A DNA stretch of 64,000 nt from CBDCYN01 sp965224205 (GTDB lineage Bacteria > Planctomycetota > Phycisphaerae > Phycisphaerales > Phycisphaeraceae): contig CBDCYN010000009.1 in the NCBI GenBank assembly GCA_965224205.1, positions 124,001-188,000 on the forward strand, read 5' to 3'. The notes below the pieces were generated by a model that did no database searches, had not been told where the DNA came from, and saw only the letters and a list, made by a program, of their open reading frames with translations. Each line of letters opens with the position of its first letter. The stretch's first letter is position 1. This document shows positions 45,679-54,290 of the stretch, piece after piece. A program made the translations under genes and the position numbers.

Positions 45679-47007
45679 CTACGCCGCACAAACCGTGGGG
45701 TGTCGGCTCACGGGCTGGGCCGTGCTGTGCCGCCAGTGATGGTCGACGAGCAGCGACCCGTGTTTCCGGGGTACCGGCAGCTGACCGGTGCCAAAATAAT
45801 CCCCCTCCAGCACGTCGAAGCTGCGCACGGACTCCACGTAGTCCGCTTCCTGCCCATTGACCGACGCCCACAGGTGCACGCGGTATGAACCCGGGGCCAG
45901 CGGCAAACGATCGATCAAACACTCCACCCGCGCCTCAGCCGGCAGGGTGCTCATCACCTGCCCCGCGTGCTCGGTGAAGCACGTGAACAGCAGTTGTCCG
46001 TAATGATCCGCGACCACCAACGCGATCCGCGTGTGACGCATCGGCAGGCCATCTCGCGACCGGCAATGGATCTCGAACCTCGCGGGCTGCCCGCAAACCA
46101 GCGCCGTATCCCCCTGACGGTTCCCGCCCGTGACGTACAGGTCCGTAAACCGCAGCGCCCCGTCACCGCGGCGATCCGGCAGGTGCACGAGCGGGATCGA
46201 TTGATTGTCCTGGAGGGAGGATTGGTACTCACGGATCACGTCCTCGGTCGTGCCGGTCGCCGCGATCTGTCCCCGTTCGATCAGCAAACATCGCCCGCAC
46301 AACGACGACACCGCCGCGAGGTTATGGCTCACGAACAGCACGGTCCGCCCCCCTTTGGCGACCTCGTCCATCTTGCCTAGGCATTTTTTCTGAAACGCCC
46401 CGTCGCCCACCGCCAGCACCTCGTCGATCACCAGGACCTGCGGGTCGAGGTGAGCGGCGACCGAGAACGCCAGCCGCACCGTCATCCCCGACGAGTAACG
46501 CTTGATCGGGGTATCGAGGAAACGCTCGATCCCGCTAAACTCCACGATCTGATCAAACTTCGCTCGGATCTCCCGCCGGGTCATCCCCAGGATCGACCCG
46601 TTGAGGTAGATATTCTCGCGACCGGATAATTCCGGGTGGAACCCGGTGCCAACCTCCAACAGGCTGGCGACCCGGCCCCGGATCACCGCCTGACCCTCGG
46701 TCGGATCGGTGATGCGCGACAGGATCTTCAACAGGGTCGACTTGCCCGCTCCGTTGCGGCCGATGATCCCGACCACTTCCCCGTGTCGAACGTCGAAGTT
46801 GACGTGCCGCAACGCCCAGAAATCCAGATCCCCCCCTCGCCGCGGCGGATTACCCGATCGGACGATCCGCCCCGCTACCCGCTTGACCACCCCCCCCACC
46901 GCCGCGTGGATGGTTTCGGGCAGCGTCTGGGGCGACCAACCCGCCGCCGCCAACCGGTAGCACTTGCCGAGGTCACGAACTTGGATCACCGCGTCATTCA
47001 TGGTCAT
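45679..47007 (-). CDS. polysaccharide ABC transporter ATP-binding protein (Wzt-like)
   Basis: A 442-residue protein. The ABC domain has Walker A GIIGRNGAGKSTLLKIL, VASLLEVGTGFHPELSGREN, signature YSSGMTVRLAFSVAAHL, Walker B VLVIDEVLAVGD and H-loop VSHNL. About 180 extra C-terminal residues form a beta-rich domain like the Wzt C-terminal carbohydrate-binding domain, which recognises the glycan terminus before export. The frame runs open upstream to 47589, but the start at 47007 (MTMNDAVIQVRDLG) is natural and follows the permease stop by 27 bp. Partner of the permease at 47034. Confidence 0.92.
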   Translation of the reverse strand: MTMNDAVIQVRDLGKCYRLAAAGWSPQTLPETIHAAVGGVVKRVAGRIVRSGNPPRRGGDLDFWALRHVNFDVRHGEVVGIIGRNGAGKSTLLKILSRITDPTEGQAVIRGRVASLLEVGTGFHPELSGRENIYLNGSILGMTRREIRAKFDQIVEFSGIERFLDTPIKRYSSGMTVRLAFSVAAHLDPQVLVIDEVLAVGDGAFQKKCLGKMDEVAKGGRTVLFVSHNLAAVSSLCGRCLLIERGQIAATGTTEDVIREYQSSLQDNQSIPLVHLPDRRGDGALRFTDLYVTGGNRQGDTALVCGQPARFEIHCRSRDGLPMRHTRIALVVADHYGQLLFTCFTEHAGQVMSTLPAEARVECLIDRLPLAPGSYRVHLWASVNGQEADYVESVRSFDVLEGDYFGTGQLPVPRKHGSLLVDHHWRHSTAQPVSRHPTVCAA

Positions 47008-47033
47008 GGAGCCATCCGCCCGAACCGTTCTCG

Positions 47034-47906
47034 CTACACCACATCCGCGAACCGGCGTTCCGCCCTTATGAAATACGCCAGCCCCACCATCAGGCAAACC
47101 AACGCCGTCGCTGTCGACAGCCCCAGCGCCGCCCAATCGATCGATTGGCCCAAGACAACGGCCCGGAACGCCTCGATTGTCCCGCCCATCGGGTTGAGGC
47201 ACAGCAGCCAGTGGTATTGTTCCGAAACGATCTTCACCGGCCAGATCACCGGCGTGACAAAAAACCACACATGAAGCAGGAACGGCACCACGTACCGGAA
47301 GTCCCGGTAGCGAACCGTTAACCCCGATAAGCCGATCCCCACCCCTAGCGCCGCGATCACCGTGACCCCCACCAGCAGCGGTAGGCACAAGATCGAGACC
47401 GTGGGCACGACCTGGTACCACCCCATCAGGCATAGCAACACCCCGAACGCGACCGCGTAGTCCAGCAGCGGCGCCCCCACCGATGAAAGCGGCAGCACCA
47501 GCCTCGGGAAGTACACCTTCCGCAGCATCGCTGCGTGGTTGACCATGCTCTGGGTCGACGTCCCCACCGCCGCGGCGAAAAACGTCCACGGCAGCAGCCC
47601 CGCGTATAGAAAGATCGGGTACGGCACCCCCCCGGTCTTGTCCTCCATATCGATCACCCGCCCGAAAAACGTGCTAAGCACCACCATCAGCACGAACGGC
47701 TGGATCACCGCCCATAGCGCCCCTAGAGCCGTCTGCTTGTAACGCACCTTCACGTCACGCAACGCCAGGAACCCGAAGAGTTCTCGATAACCCCACAGTT
47801 CCGTCACGTCGGGCCACGACCACCCGCACCGGGGACGGATCACCGTCAGCGCCGACGCCGACCTGGCCCCAATGAAACCGGGATCGAACCTGGGTGTGCT
47901 CCGCAA
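47034..47906 (-). CDS. polysaccharide ABC-2 type permease (Wzm-like)
   Basis: A 290-residue membrane protein with the ABC-2 polysaccharide-export pattern: ELFGFLALRDVKVRYKQTAL, LWAVIQPFVLMVVLSTFFG, PYPIFLYAGLLPWTFFAAAV, LVLPLSSVGAPLLDYAVAFG and VWFFVTPVIWPVKIV, then the conserved LNPMGGTIEAFR. Six membrane segments. With the Wzt-like ATPase it would export O-antigen, capsule or another lipid-linked glycan across the inner membrane. First gene of the minus-strand cluster running down to 41.8 kb. Confidence 0.92.
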   Translation of the reverse strand: MRSTPRFDPGFIGARSASALTVIRPRCGWSWPDVTELWGYRELFGFLALRDVKVRYKQTALGALWAVIQPFVLMVVLSTFFGRVIDMEDKTGGVPYPIFLYAGLLPWTFFAAAVGTSTQSMVNHAAMLRKVYFPRLVLPLSSVGAPLLDYAVAFGVLLCLMGWYQVVPTVSILCLPLLVGVTVIAALGVGIGLSGLTVRYRDFRYVVPFLLHVWFFVTPVIWPVKIVSEQYHWLLCLNPMGGTIEAFRAVVLGQSIDWAALGLSTATALVCLMVGLAYFIRAERRFADVV

Positions 47907-48242
47907 AGCGTCTCTCCAATAACCGGGTATCCATCGCGCCGGTCGACCGCGCCGTGTCGGCAGCGGGGCCGTGCCGTCGATTCAATCCTCAAAACCGCTA
48001 TCGTCTGGATAATCGTTAGACTTGAACACCGAGGTGGCTCGCTGCCTGTATGGACCGTCCGTGACCACAAATCGGCGAGGTTGTCCGGGGGCCATCACGG
48101 GGATGGTCGATCCTTATCGGTCAATACGTCTTATCGGCCTCAATTCAGGGCATCGGGGTCGAGCGACGAACCCATTTTTCGGTTGAGCTATACTGATGTC
48201 CGCGCCTATTATTATCAAAAAGCTAACCCGAGTGGAGTGATC
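47907..48242. other. divergent intergenic region
   Basis: Lies between the export permease (minus) and the sigma-like gene (plus). No repeat copy or firm promoter; a start at 48081 for the plus gene is not supported. GAGTGGAGTGA precedes the chosen ATG at 48243. Confidence 0.4.
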
Positions 48243-48980
48243 ATGACGCGATACCTTGATACCCCGTTAGAGCCATTCCCACTCACCGAGTGGTCGCTGG
48301 TGGACCGAGCAGGCGGCGACCGTTCTTCGGTGCGTCAGCGGGCGTTGAAGCAGCTGCTCGAGCAATACATGCCGGCGCTGTTGGCCCACCTGGTCCGCAA
48401 CAAGCGGATCGACCCGGTCAACGCCGAAGACGTCGTGCAAGGGTTCGTGTGCAGCAAGATCCTTGAGAAGGGGCTGATTACCAAAGCCGATCGGGACCGG
48501 GGGCGGTTCCGCACGCTGCTGCTGACCGCGCTGGACCGGTTCGTGATCGATGAATTCCGGCGGGGCCGGCGATGGGACCAGATGGCCCGTGGCGAAGATA
48601 CGCAGATCGAGTACAAGCCGGACACCGCGGCCTCGCCGACGCGGGTATTCGAGATCGCCTGGGCCAAGAGCATCCTCGACCGGGCGCTGGCGCAGATGAA
48701 GACCCAGTGCGACCACGCCGGCCGCCAGGACCTGTGGGAGTTATTCGAATGCCGGATCTTACGCCCCACCCTCGATAACGAGCCGCCCGTGGCGTATGAG
48801 CAGCTGATCGAAAAATACGGGTACGAATCGCCCCAACAAGCGTTTAACCGCCTTTACTCCGCCAAGCGGCTGTTTGCGCAGATCCTGCGGCAGATCGTCG
48901 CCGAATACGCCGGCGACCGGAACCTGGTCGAGGTCGAGATCCAAGACATCATCAAGATCCTGGGGCAACACGGGCCGTGA
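48243..48980 (+). CDS. ECF-like RNA polymerase sigma factor (planctomycete type)
   Basis: A 245-residue protein resembling the divergent planctomycete ECF sigma group. The region-2-like part is QLLEQYMPALLAHLVRNKRI followed by NAEDVVQGFVCSKILEKGLI and RGRFRTLLLTALDRFVIDEF, with the helix carrying polymerase-contact and -10 residues. Region 4 is less clear: VAYEQLIEKYGYESPQQAFN, RLYSAKRLFAQILRQIVAEY. No anti-sigma gene is obvious; the next gene encodes a small protein of unknown function 96 bp downstream. The start is set by GGAG upstream of 48243. Confidence 0.78.
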   Translation: MTRYLDTPLEPFPLTEWSLVDRAGGDRSSVRQRALKQLLEQYMPALLAHLVRNKRIDPVNAEDVVQGFVCSKILEKGLITKADRDRGRFRTLLLTALDRFVIDEFRRGRRWDQMARGEDTQIEYKPDTAASPTRVFEIAWAKSILDRALAQMKTQCDHAGRQDLWELFECRILRPTLDNEPPVAYEQLIEKYGYESPQQAFNRLYSAKRLFAQILRQIVAEYAGDRNLVEVEIQDIIKILGQHGP

Positions 48981-49076
48981 CCGGCGATTAGATTATAGAT
49001 TGAGCATGACTTTTTTCTGTTTCGTGGTCCAACGGGTGAAGTGAAAACCATCTCGGAGCGGGCAAGGAGCCCATCG

Positions 49077-49589
49077 ATGTCGTCAACTGAATTTGAGCAA
49101 AGCGACCCCAGCCGTCTGGCCCATCTGCTTAGCATGGACATGTCGTGTGAGGATCTTTGCACCGATGAAGAGCTCACCCAGATCTGGCTCCACCAGCTCG
49201 ATACCGCGATCGAGGTCGATCTGCACGACCTCGACAGCGATGCCAGGCGCGAGCTGCAACGGCTTAACAACGACCAGCAGCCGTTCACCTTTGCCCGGCT
49301 GTTCACCGATCCCAAGCCGTCCCTGCCGATGCTCCACGCGGTCAAAAGATTCGCCCGCCGGCTGGCCAAGGACCCACTGAGCGGGATGCCCCGCGAGATC
49401 AGCTCGATGCTCTATATCGTCAGCATCGCCTTGACCTATGTGCGGTGCGACCTGCGGATCACGCGTCTCGATGACCGGGCCCTGACCGCCGATATCCGCT
49501 GGGCGCTAAGCAAGCCCTGGCTGGATGAGGGGTGTCGGTCACCCCTGCGCCTAGCACTCGAGCGCTTGGCCCCGCCCAAAAGCCCGTGA
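49077..49589 (+). CDS. hypothetical protein downstream of the sigma-like gene
   Basis: A 170-residue acidic, soluble, mainly helical protein. It opens with an Asp/Glu-rich half (CEDLCTDEELTQIWLHQLDT, DLHDLDSDARRELQRLNNDQ), then a helix with basic residues (HAVKRFARRLAKDPLSGMPR) and EISSMLYIVSIALTYVRCDL. AAGGAG at 49064-49069 fixes the ATG at 49077. No known domain is recognised. Adjacency to the sigma-like gene on the same strand suggests a possible regulatory partner, which is inference only. Confidence 0.7.
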   Translation: MSSTEFEQSDPSRLAHLLSMDMSCEDLCTDEELTQIWLHQLDTAIEVDLHDLDSDARRELQRLNNDQQPFTFARLFTDPKPSLPMLHAVKRFARRLAKDPLSGMPREISSMLYIVSIALTYVRCDLRITRLDDRALTADIRWALSKPWLDEGCRSPLRLALERLAPPKSP

Positions 49590-49693
49590 CCGTAGACCCG
49601 CCACAGCCCCCTACTACCGGCCGCAACCCAGGGTCTGCTCAAGATACGCTGAGCGTTGCGCCTGCGCGCCTCGATGGACTTTCTTTAGTCCGG

Positions 49694-49721
49694 TTTGCAT
49701 TGGCCGTAAACCAGCTATAAT
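49694..49721 (+). promoter_or_regulatory. possible sigma70-type promoter
   Basis: TTTGCA (49694-49699), 16-bp spacer and consensus TATAAT (49716-49721). It would serve the small ORF at 49777 or hldE. Confidence 0.45.
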
Positions 49722-49776
49722 GAAGGATAGTAGCGTTCATTTTCAGTGTCGGTAACGGCTGTGATCAAATCTTATC

Positions 49777-49941
49777 TTGGTCGAGTTAATATTAACCAAT
49801 CTGGCAGTGCTGTTCGTCGCTTGGGCGGTGTGGGAAGACCTGCGCCAAGAAAAGCGGCTTAGCGGAAGGCGGAAGATCTGCCTCGGCGTCGCGTGCCTCC
49901 TGGCGTTGCTGAGCGTGATCGCACATTGGATCAGCGAGTAG
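49777..49941 (+). CDS. possible small two-helix membrane protein
   Basis: A 54-residue frame starting with TTG: two hydrophobic segments (LVELILTNLAVLFVAWAVW and ICLGVACLLALLSVIAHWI) joined by a charged loop (EDLRQEKRLSGRRK). The loop, rich in Arg and Lys, and the helices give a plausible cytoplasmic hairpin. There is no clear ribosome binding site, and the frame is closed by a TGA 15 bp before the TTG. A consensus -10 lies about 55 bp upstream. Confidence 0.35.
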   Translation: MVELILTNLAVLFVAWAVWEDLRQEKRLSGRRKICLGVACLLALLSVIAHWISE

Positions 49942-50131
49942 CTCAGGTAGCGACCGCCGGTGAGCTTAGGCGTTCACCAACCCCTCCAGGCGGTGCATAG
50001 GGCAACGGTTCGTCGACCGCCTTCACCCCAGAGAAGGCCCCAAACCTGACGATACAGCGGGGCGGCGGTTCCTTCACCGCACACACGACACGGGCCACCA
50101 CATTATCCGGGATTGGGTTATCCTATCGACC

Positions 50132-51730
50132 ATGGACAGCGACTGCAGGGATCTGATCCGGTTCGTGGATCAGTGGCAAAGCCGTGACGTGATGGTCGTG
50201 GGGGATTTCATGCTCGACCGTTACGTGTACGGCGACGCGGACCGATTGAGCCCCGACGCGCCCGTGCCGGTCCTGGCGGCCCGGCGTCGCGAAGCCCGAC
50301 CCGGTGGCGCCGGGGGGGTGTGCCAGAACCTGCGGGCGCTGCGGTGCGGGGTGAGGTGCGTCGGGGTGGTCGGGGCCGATGACCAGGCCGACCACCTCAA
50401 ACAGGCGTTGACCCACTCAGGCTGTGACGCGTCGGACTTGTTGACCTGCCCCGACCGGCCCACGACCGTCAAACACAACTTCATCGGCCTCGCCCAGCAC
50501 CGCCATCCCCAGAAGATGTTCCGGGTCGATGACGAAAGCCGTCACCCCATCCCTGAGAAGATCCAGCGTCGGCTGCTGACCAAGGTCCGCGCGGGGCTAT
50601 CCAAGACCGGTGTGCTGTGTATCGAGGATTACAACAAGGGCGTGGTCACCGCGCAGCTGTGCGGGCAGCTGATCGAACTGGCGGGCCGGCACGGGGTGCC
50701 GGTGATCGTGGACCCCGCGGCGATCGAGGACTACCGCAAGTACCGGCACGCCACGTGCATCACCCCCAACCGCACCGAGGCGACCCTGGCGACCGCTTCG
50801 GACCCGCCGCGTCGGGTCGCCGCCGCACCGGCGTCCGCAAGCCGCAACGGCCGGCGATCTTTGAAAACCCCTGGAGCCGTCGAGCCACACGTCGACCCAC
50901 AGGTTGAGGCTATGGCCCGGGCCCTGGTGCGTCGCCTGGGCCTCCAAGCGGCGGTGCTGACCCTCGACAAGCAGGGGGCGTTGCTTCTGGAAAAAGGCAA
51001 GCGTCCTCGCCTCGTGCCCACGGTGGCCCGATCGGTTTACGACGTGACCGGGGCGGGGGATGTGGTCTTGGCGATGCTCGCCGCTGCCCGGGCCAACGGG
51101 GCGGATTGGCTGACCGCGGTGCGTCTGGCCAACGTCGCCGCGGGGCTGGAGGTCGAAAAATTCGGGGCCGTGCCGATTGAACTCGATGAGGTATTGCTGG
51201 CCCTGCTCCAACAACATCATCAGCGGCTGGGCAAACAACGCACCGTCGATCAGCTGCTGCCCGAGCTCGACGCGTACCGAAAGCAAAAAAGAACGATCGC
51301 CCTGACCAACGGGTGCTTCGATATCCTCCACGCCGGGCACGTGGCGATGCTGCGCGCGGCGCGCCAGACCGCCGACCTGCTCGTGTTGGCGGTCAACTCC
51401 GATGCATCGATCCGCCGGCTCAAGGGCCCGCAGCGACCGATCGTCCCCTTAGAGGACCGCCTAGAGGTGCTTGGCGAACTCGAGTGCGTGGATTACATCG
51501 TCGTCTTCGGGGACGACCCCACGGACAAGAAAGACCGCGACACACCCCTGCCCCTGCTTCGGGCGATCAAACCCGATGTCCTGGTCAAGGGCGGCACGTA
51601 CAAGCTCAGCGAGGTCGTCGGCGGGGATGCGGTGCGGGCGTATGGGGGGCGGGTGGTGACCATCCCCCCGATCAAGGGCCGGTCGACCACCAACATTGTC
51701 GAGCGGATCAAAGCCCAGGCAAAAACATAA
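50132..51730 (+). CDS. hldE: bifunctional heptose 7-phosphate kinase / heptose 1-phosphate adenylyltransferase
   Basis: A 532-residue enzyme making ADP-heptose for lipopolysaccharide. The N-terminal PfkB-type kinase (about 1-345) shows VVGDFMLDRYVYGDADRLSP, ARPGGAGGVCQNL, IVDPAAIEDYRKY, and DVTGAGDVVLAMLA with the catalytic Asp. The C-terminal nucleotidyltransferase (about 385-532) has TNGCFDILHAGHVAMLRAAR with the HxGH motif, VAVNSDASIRRLKGP and GRSTTNIVERI. An insertion of about 40 residues after NRTEATLATA is Arg/Pro-rich and unusual. Heptose synthesis supports a Gram-negative outer membrane and fits the glycan genes nearby. Confidence 0.95.
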   Translation: MDSDCRDLIRFVDQWQSRDVMVVGDFMLDRYVYGDADRLSPDAPVPVLAARRREARPGGAGGVCQNLRALRCGVRCVGVVGADDQADHLKQALTHSGCDASDLLTCPDRPTTVKHNFIGLAQHRHPQKMFRVDDESRHPIPEKIQRRLLTKVRAGLSKTGVLCIEDYNKGVVTAQLCGQLIELAGRHGVPVIVDPAAIEDYRKYRHATCITPNRTEATLATASDPPRRVAAAPASASRNGRRSLKTPGAVEPHVDPQVEAMARALVRRLGLQAAVLTLDKQGALLLEKGKRPRLVPTVARSVYDVTGAGDVVLAMLAAARANGADWLTAVRLANVAAGLEVEKFGAVPIELDEVLLALLQQHHQRLGKQRTVDQLLPELDAYRKQKRTIALTNGCFDILHAGHVAMLRAARQTADLLVLAVNSDASIRRLKGPQRPIVPLEDRLEVLGELECVDYIVVFGDDPTDKKDRDTPLPLLRAIKPDVLVKGGTYKLSEVVGGDAVRAYGGRVVTIPPIKGRSTTNIVERIKAQAKT

Positions 51731-51752
51731 ACCGATGAAGAATAAAGACGGG

Positions 51753-52166
51753 TTACGACCGGCCCACACCGCGGTGGGCGAGGTTCATCAGGGCCCGTGC
51801 GCGTGTTAGGTCCCGTTGGTTGCGTGCCAGGTCCTGCTCGCTGCGGGGGATGAAGGCCTGGGCTTCCTTCAACGCAGCCCGTGCCTGCTGCTCGTCGATG
51901 TCTTGAGCGGCGACGGCCTCGCTGGTGATCAGTGACAGGTGGTTGTCTTTCATCTGGGCAAACCCGCCGGCGAGGAAGAACCAGTACGAGCCGCCCGAAG
52001 CGTAATCGAGCCGCAGCGGCCCGTCGCCCATCTTGGCCACCAGCGGCGCACGGTTGGGCATCAGCCCGATCAGGCCGTCCCACGCCGGGACCGACGCGTA
52101 CACGACCTGTTCGTCGAGCACACAACGCTGGGGCGTGATCAGGGTGCAGTGGAATGAATTCGCCAA
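51753..52166 (-). CDS. atpC: F-type ATP synthase epsilon subunit
   Basis: A 137-residue subunit of the F1 central stalk. The beta-sandwich domain has HCTLITPQRCVLDEQVVYAS, VPAWDGLIGLMPNRAPLVAK and YWFFLAGGFAQMKDNHLSLI. The C-terminal helical hairpin (AAQDIDEQQARAALKEAQAF, RALMNLAHRG) is full length and could inhibit ATP hydrolysis. atpD and the rest of the atp operon are not adjacent: the neighbours are hldE (convergent) and tpx (same strand, upstream). The gene therefore stands alone here. Confidence 0.9.
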   Translation of the reverse strand: MANSFHCTLITPQRCVLDEQVVYASVPAWDGLIGLMPNRAPLVAKMGDGPLRLDYASGGSYWFFLAGGFAQMKDNHLSLITSEAVAAQDIDEQQARAALKEAQAFIPRSEQDLARNQRDLTRARALMNLAHRGVGRS

Positions 52167-52276
52167 TGGACTATCCCTCGAAGGCCGATGCGGATTGTAA
52201 GCCGGGCGCCCGTGGGGTCAACCCTTCATGCCCCGGTTGGCGGCAACGCGGGGGTGGGTTATGCCCCTCAGGGTTA

Positions 52277-52789
52277 TCACAACGCCTTGGCCGCGTTGAG
52301 GGCCGCGTCGTAATCGGGCTCCTGGGTCACCTCCGGGACGATTTGTTGGTACCGGATCACGCCCTGGGGATCGATCACCAGCACGGCCCGGGCCAGCAGC
52401 CCCAGCTCCTTGATATACAACCCGTAGGCGGCACCGAATGATCGGTCTTTGTAGTCCGACGCGGTCACGACGTTCTCGACCCCCGCGGTTCCGCACCAGC
52501 GTTTCTGAGCAAAAGGCAGGTCCATGCTCACCGTCAGCACCACCGCCTGGTCGCCGAGGTCGCCGGCATCCTGATTAAACCGCCGCGTCTGGAGGTCACA
52601 CACCGCGGTGTCGAGCGAGGGGACCACCGACAAGATCACCACCTTACCCTTGTAGGTTGCGAGGCTGATCGGGGACAGATCATTGGCGGTGACTTGAAAA
52701 TCTGGGGCCGCCTGCCCGACCTTGACCTCACTGCCGACGAGGGTCACGGGGTTACTCTTGAACGTGATGACGTTGCTGCGTTCGGTCAT
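52277..52789 (-). CDS. tpx: thiol peroxidase (Tpx, 2-Cys peroxiredoxin)
   Basis: A 170-residue thioredoxin-dependent peroxidase acting on hydrogen and alkyl peroxides. Opening NPVTLVGSEVKVGQAAPDFQ is typical. The peroxidatic Cys is in VPSLDTAVCDLQTRRFN (near residue 64) and the resolving Cys in RWCGTAGVENVVTASDYKD. Cytoplasmic, no signal peptide. AAGGAT lies before the ATG at 52789; longer upstream frames are unsupported. The gene lies 110 bp upstream of atpC and downstream of the Bcp-type gene, all on the minus strand. Confidence 0.95.
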   Translation of the reverse strand: MTERSNVITFKSNPVTLVGSEVKVGQAAPDFQVTANDLSPISLATYKGKVVILSVVPSLDTAVCDLQTRRFNQDAGDLGDQAVVLTVSMDLPFAQKRWCGTAGVENVVTASDYKDRSFGAAYGLYIKELGLLARAVLVIDPQGVIRYQQIVPEVTQEPDYDAALNAAKAL

Positions 52790-52928
52790 GATCGATCCTT
52801 GGGTGTGCCGCCCTGCGCGTGGCGGTCTGGTTTTTATGTCTACCGCCCCACCGCCGCGGGCTGAGGGCTGCCACCATCCGATAAAGAGCCAGGATTGTAG
52901 GGGCATGGGCCCAGAGGGCAAGCCGAGG

Positions 52929-53567
52929 TCACGACGAGGCAGCCCTGAGCTGCGCCAAGGTGTCGTGGACGCGCCTGGCGTGGCCCAGGGGCAAGACCTC
53001 CGGCCAGTGGTAGGCGATGACACCTTGAGGATTGATGATCACCGTCCCGCGCACGATCCGGCCCACCCGGCGTTCACCCCAGCCCATCTGCGACCATGCG
53101 CCGTACCGGCGCGCGACCTCGTGGTCCGGGTCGGACAAGAGCGTGATGCGGATGTCGTATTTATCGCGGAATCGCCGGTGGCTGTAAGGGCTGTCGGGGC
53201 TGACGCCCAGCACGGTCGAGTTGAGCTGATTGAAGTCACTCAAGAGCCGGGTGAATTCCGTAGCCTGGCAGGTGCACCCGGGGGTGTCATCACGAGGATA
53301 GAAATAGAGGACTAGCCACTGGCCCTTATAGTCCTTGAGGGAGACCTCTTGCTCATGGTGAGCCATGAGCTTGAAACCGGGCGCCGGTTGGCCCACCAGC
53401 ACCGAGGTCTGCGCCGCGGCTTCTTCCATTTGAGCTGATTTCTCAGGCGACGAATCGCAACCCGCCACCAGCCAGACCAACGCCACCAAGATACGCGCTC
53501 GCTTCGCCAACGCCGCACGCCGCAGGTGACGCGCCATGGGAGGGCATGGGTCCTGAGATGGAATCAT
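52929..53567 (-). CDS. bcp: lipoprotein-type peroxiredoxin (Bcp/PrxQ family)
   Basis: A 212-residue protein. The N-terminus has basic residues, a hydrophobic stretch and a lipobox (ILVALVWLVAGCDSS), so the mature protein should be membrane-anchored outside the cytoplasm. The peroxiredoxin domain follows: GQPAPGFKLMAHHEQEVSLK, YFYPRDDTPGCTCQATEFT with the peroxidatic Cys and a second Cys two residues later, VLGVSPDSPYSHRRFRDKY, and GRIVRGTVIINPQGVIAYHW. Most Bcp proteins are cytoplasmic; the lipoprotein signal is unusual. AAGAGGA before the ATG at 53567 supports the start. Adjacent to tpx. Confidence 0.9.
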   Translation of the reverse strand: MIPSQDPCPPMARHLRRAALAKRARILVALVWLVAGCDSSPEKSAQMEEAAAQTSVLVGQPAPGFKLMAHHEQEVSLKDYKGQWLVLYFYPRDDTPGCTCQATEFTRLLSDFNQLNSTVLGVSPDSPYSHRRFRDKYDIRITLLSDPDHEVARRYGAWSQMGWGERRVGRIVRGTVIINPQGVIAYHWPEVLPLGHARRVHDTLAQLRAASS

Positions 53568-54278
53568 CGTCGTCCTCTTATGTTTTATTATAAAACATTA
53601 TTGATTATAAACTAACGCCCGACAAGGTCCGTTCATGATTCATCTAGAGGGGTACCCGGCCGTATTTTTATCCCGGATCGATAGACCCAGGCGTCCGTCG
53701 ATTCTGGCGATGATCCTGTTGTATCGGATTCATCGAACGCTGTTGAACGCTCCTGCTAACAACGCATTATAGGACAAAGCCGTGACCAACGACGCGGAGC
53801 CCCCTGGGCCGCTGTCATTATGTATTATTTTAATATAAATTGCTTTCAGAGAAGCTGAGACGTCATGACTCGACGCCATAAATGATGATCGATTCTCGAA
53901 AAAACGACCAAAAATAACGCAAAACAACCTTAATTTTCAGGAATACGCCCAAATATTAGGCACGTACAGATTTCTTCTATTACTCACTATTTATTCATAA
54001 ATATATTTCAATAAGCAAATTAAATCAATTTGTATTGTTGTCGAAATTTCGGCATTATATTTGCTAAATTTTGATAACCCTAGCAGTGGTCAATTGAATT
54101 GATTCAAGGATTATTATTAATTTTTGATGAAATGTTGCTTGTCTCGATCCTAAATGGATCTATGAGGCGTGTGGTATCGGCCGGGAGATGACTTTTGAAC
54201 GAACTCTTAGATTGATCTGTAACACACCCATGCTGAGCGGTTCGACGATTCATCCGCCGGTTGGTCACGAACTGCTTG

Positions 54279-54284
54279 TATAAT
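54279..54284 (+). promoter_or_regulatory. -10 box of a candidate small RNA promoter
   Basis: Consensus TATAAT preceded by TTG. No good -35 at 16-18 bp; the RNA start would be near 54291. Confidence 0.35.
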
Positions 54285-54290
54285 CTCTGA

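Larger units (their letters stand above)
49590..50131. other. intergenic stretch with a promoter-like site and a possible small ORF
   Basis: Holds a -10/-35-like pair at 49694-49721 and the possible small membrane protein at 49777-49941. Nothing else supportable before hldE. Confidence 0.45.

Noticed and set aside
47008..47589. In-frame upstream extension of the Wzt-like ATPase
   Set aside because: It reads through the permease gene in another frame and gives a Gly/Arg/Ala-rich sequence; the natural start at 47007 follows the permease stop.
53570..54240. Replication origin in the AT-rich island
   Set aside because: AT-rich, but no cluster of DnaA-box-like TTATNCACA sites and no dnaA/dnaN/gyr genes nearby; only isolated weak matches such as TTATTCATA.
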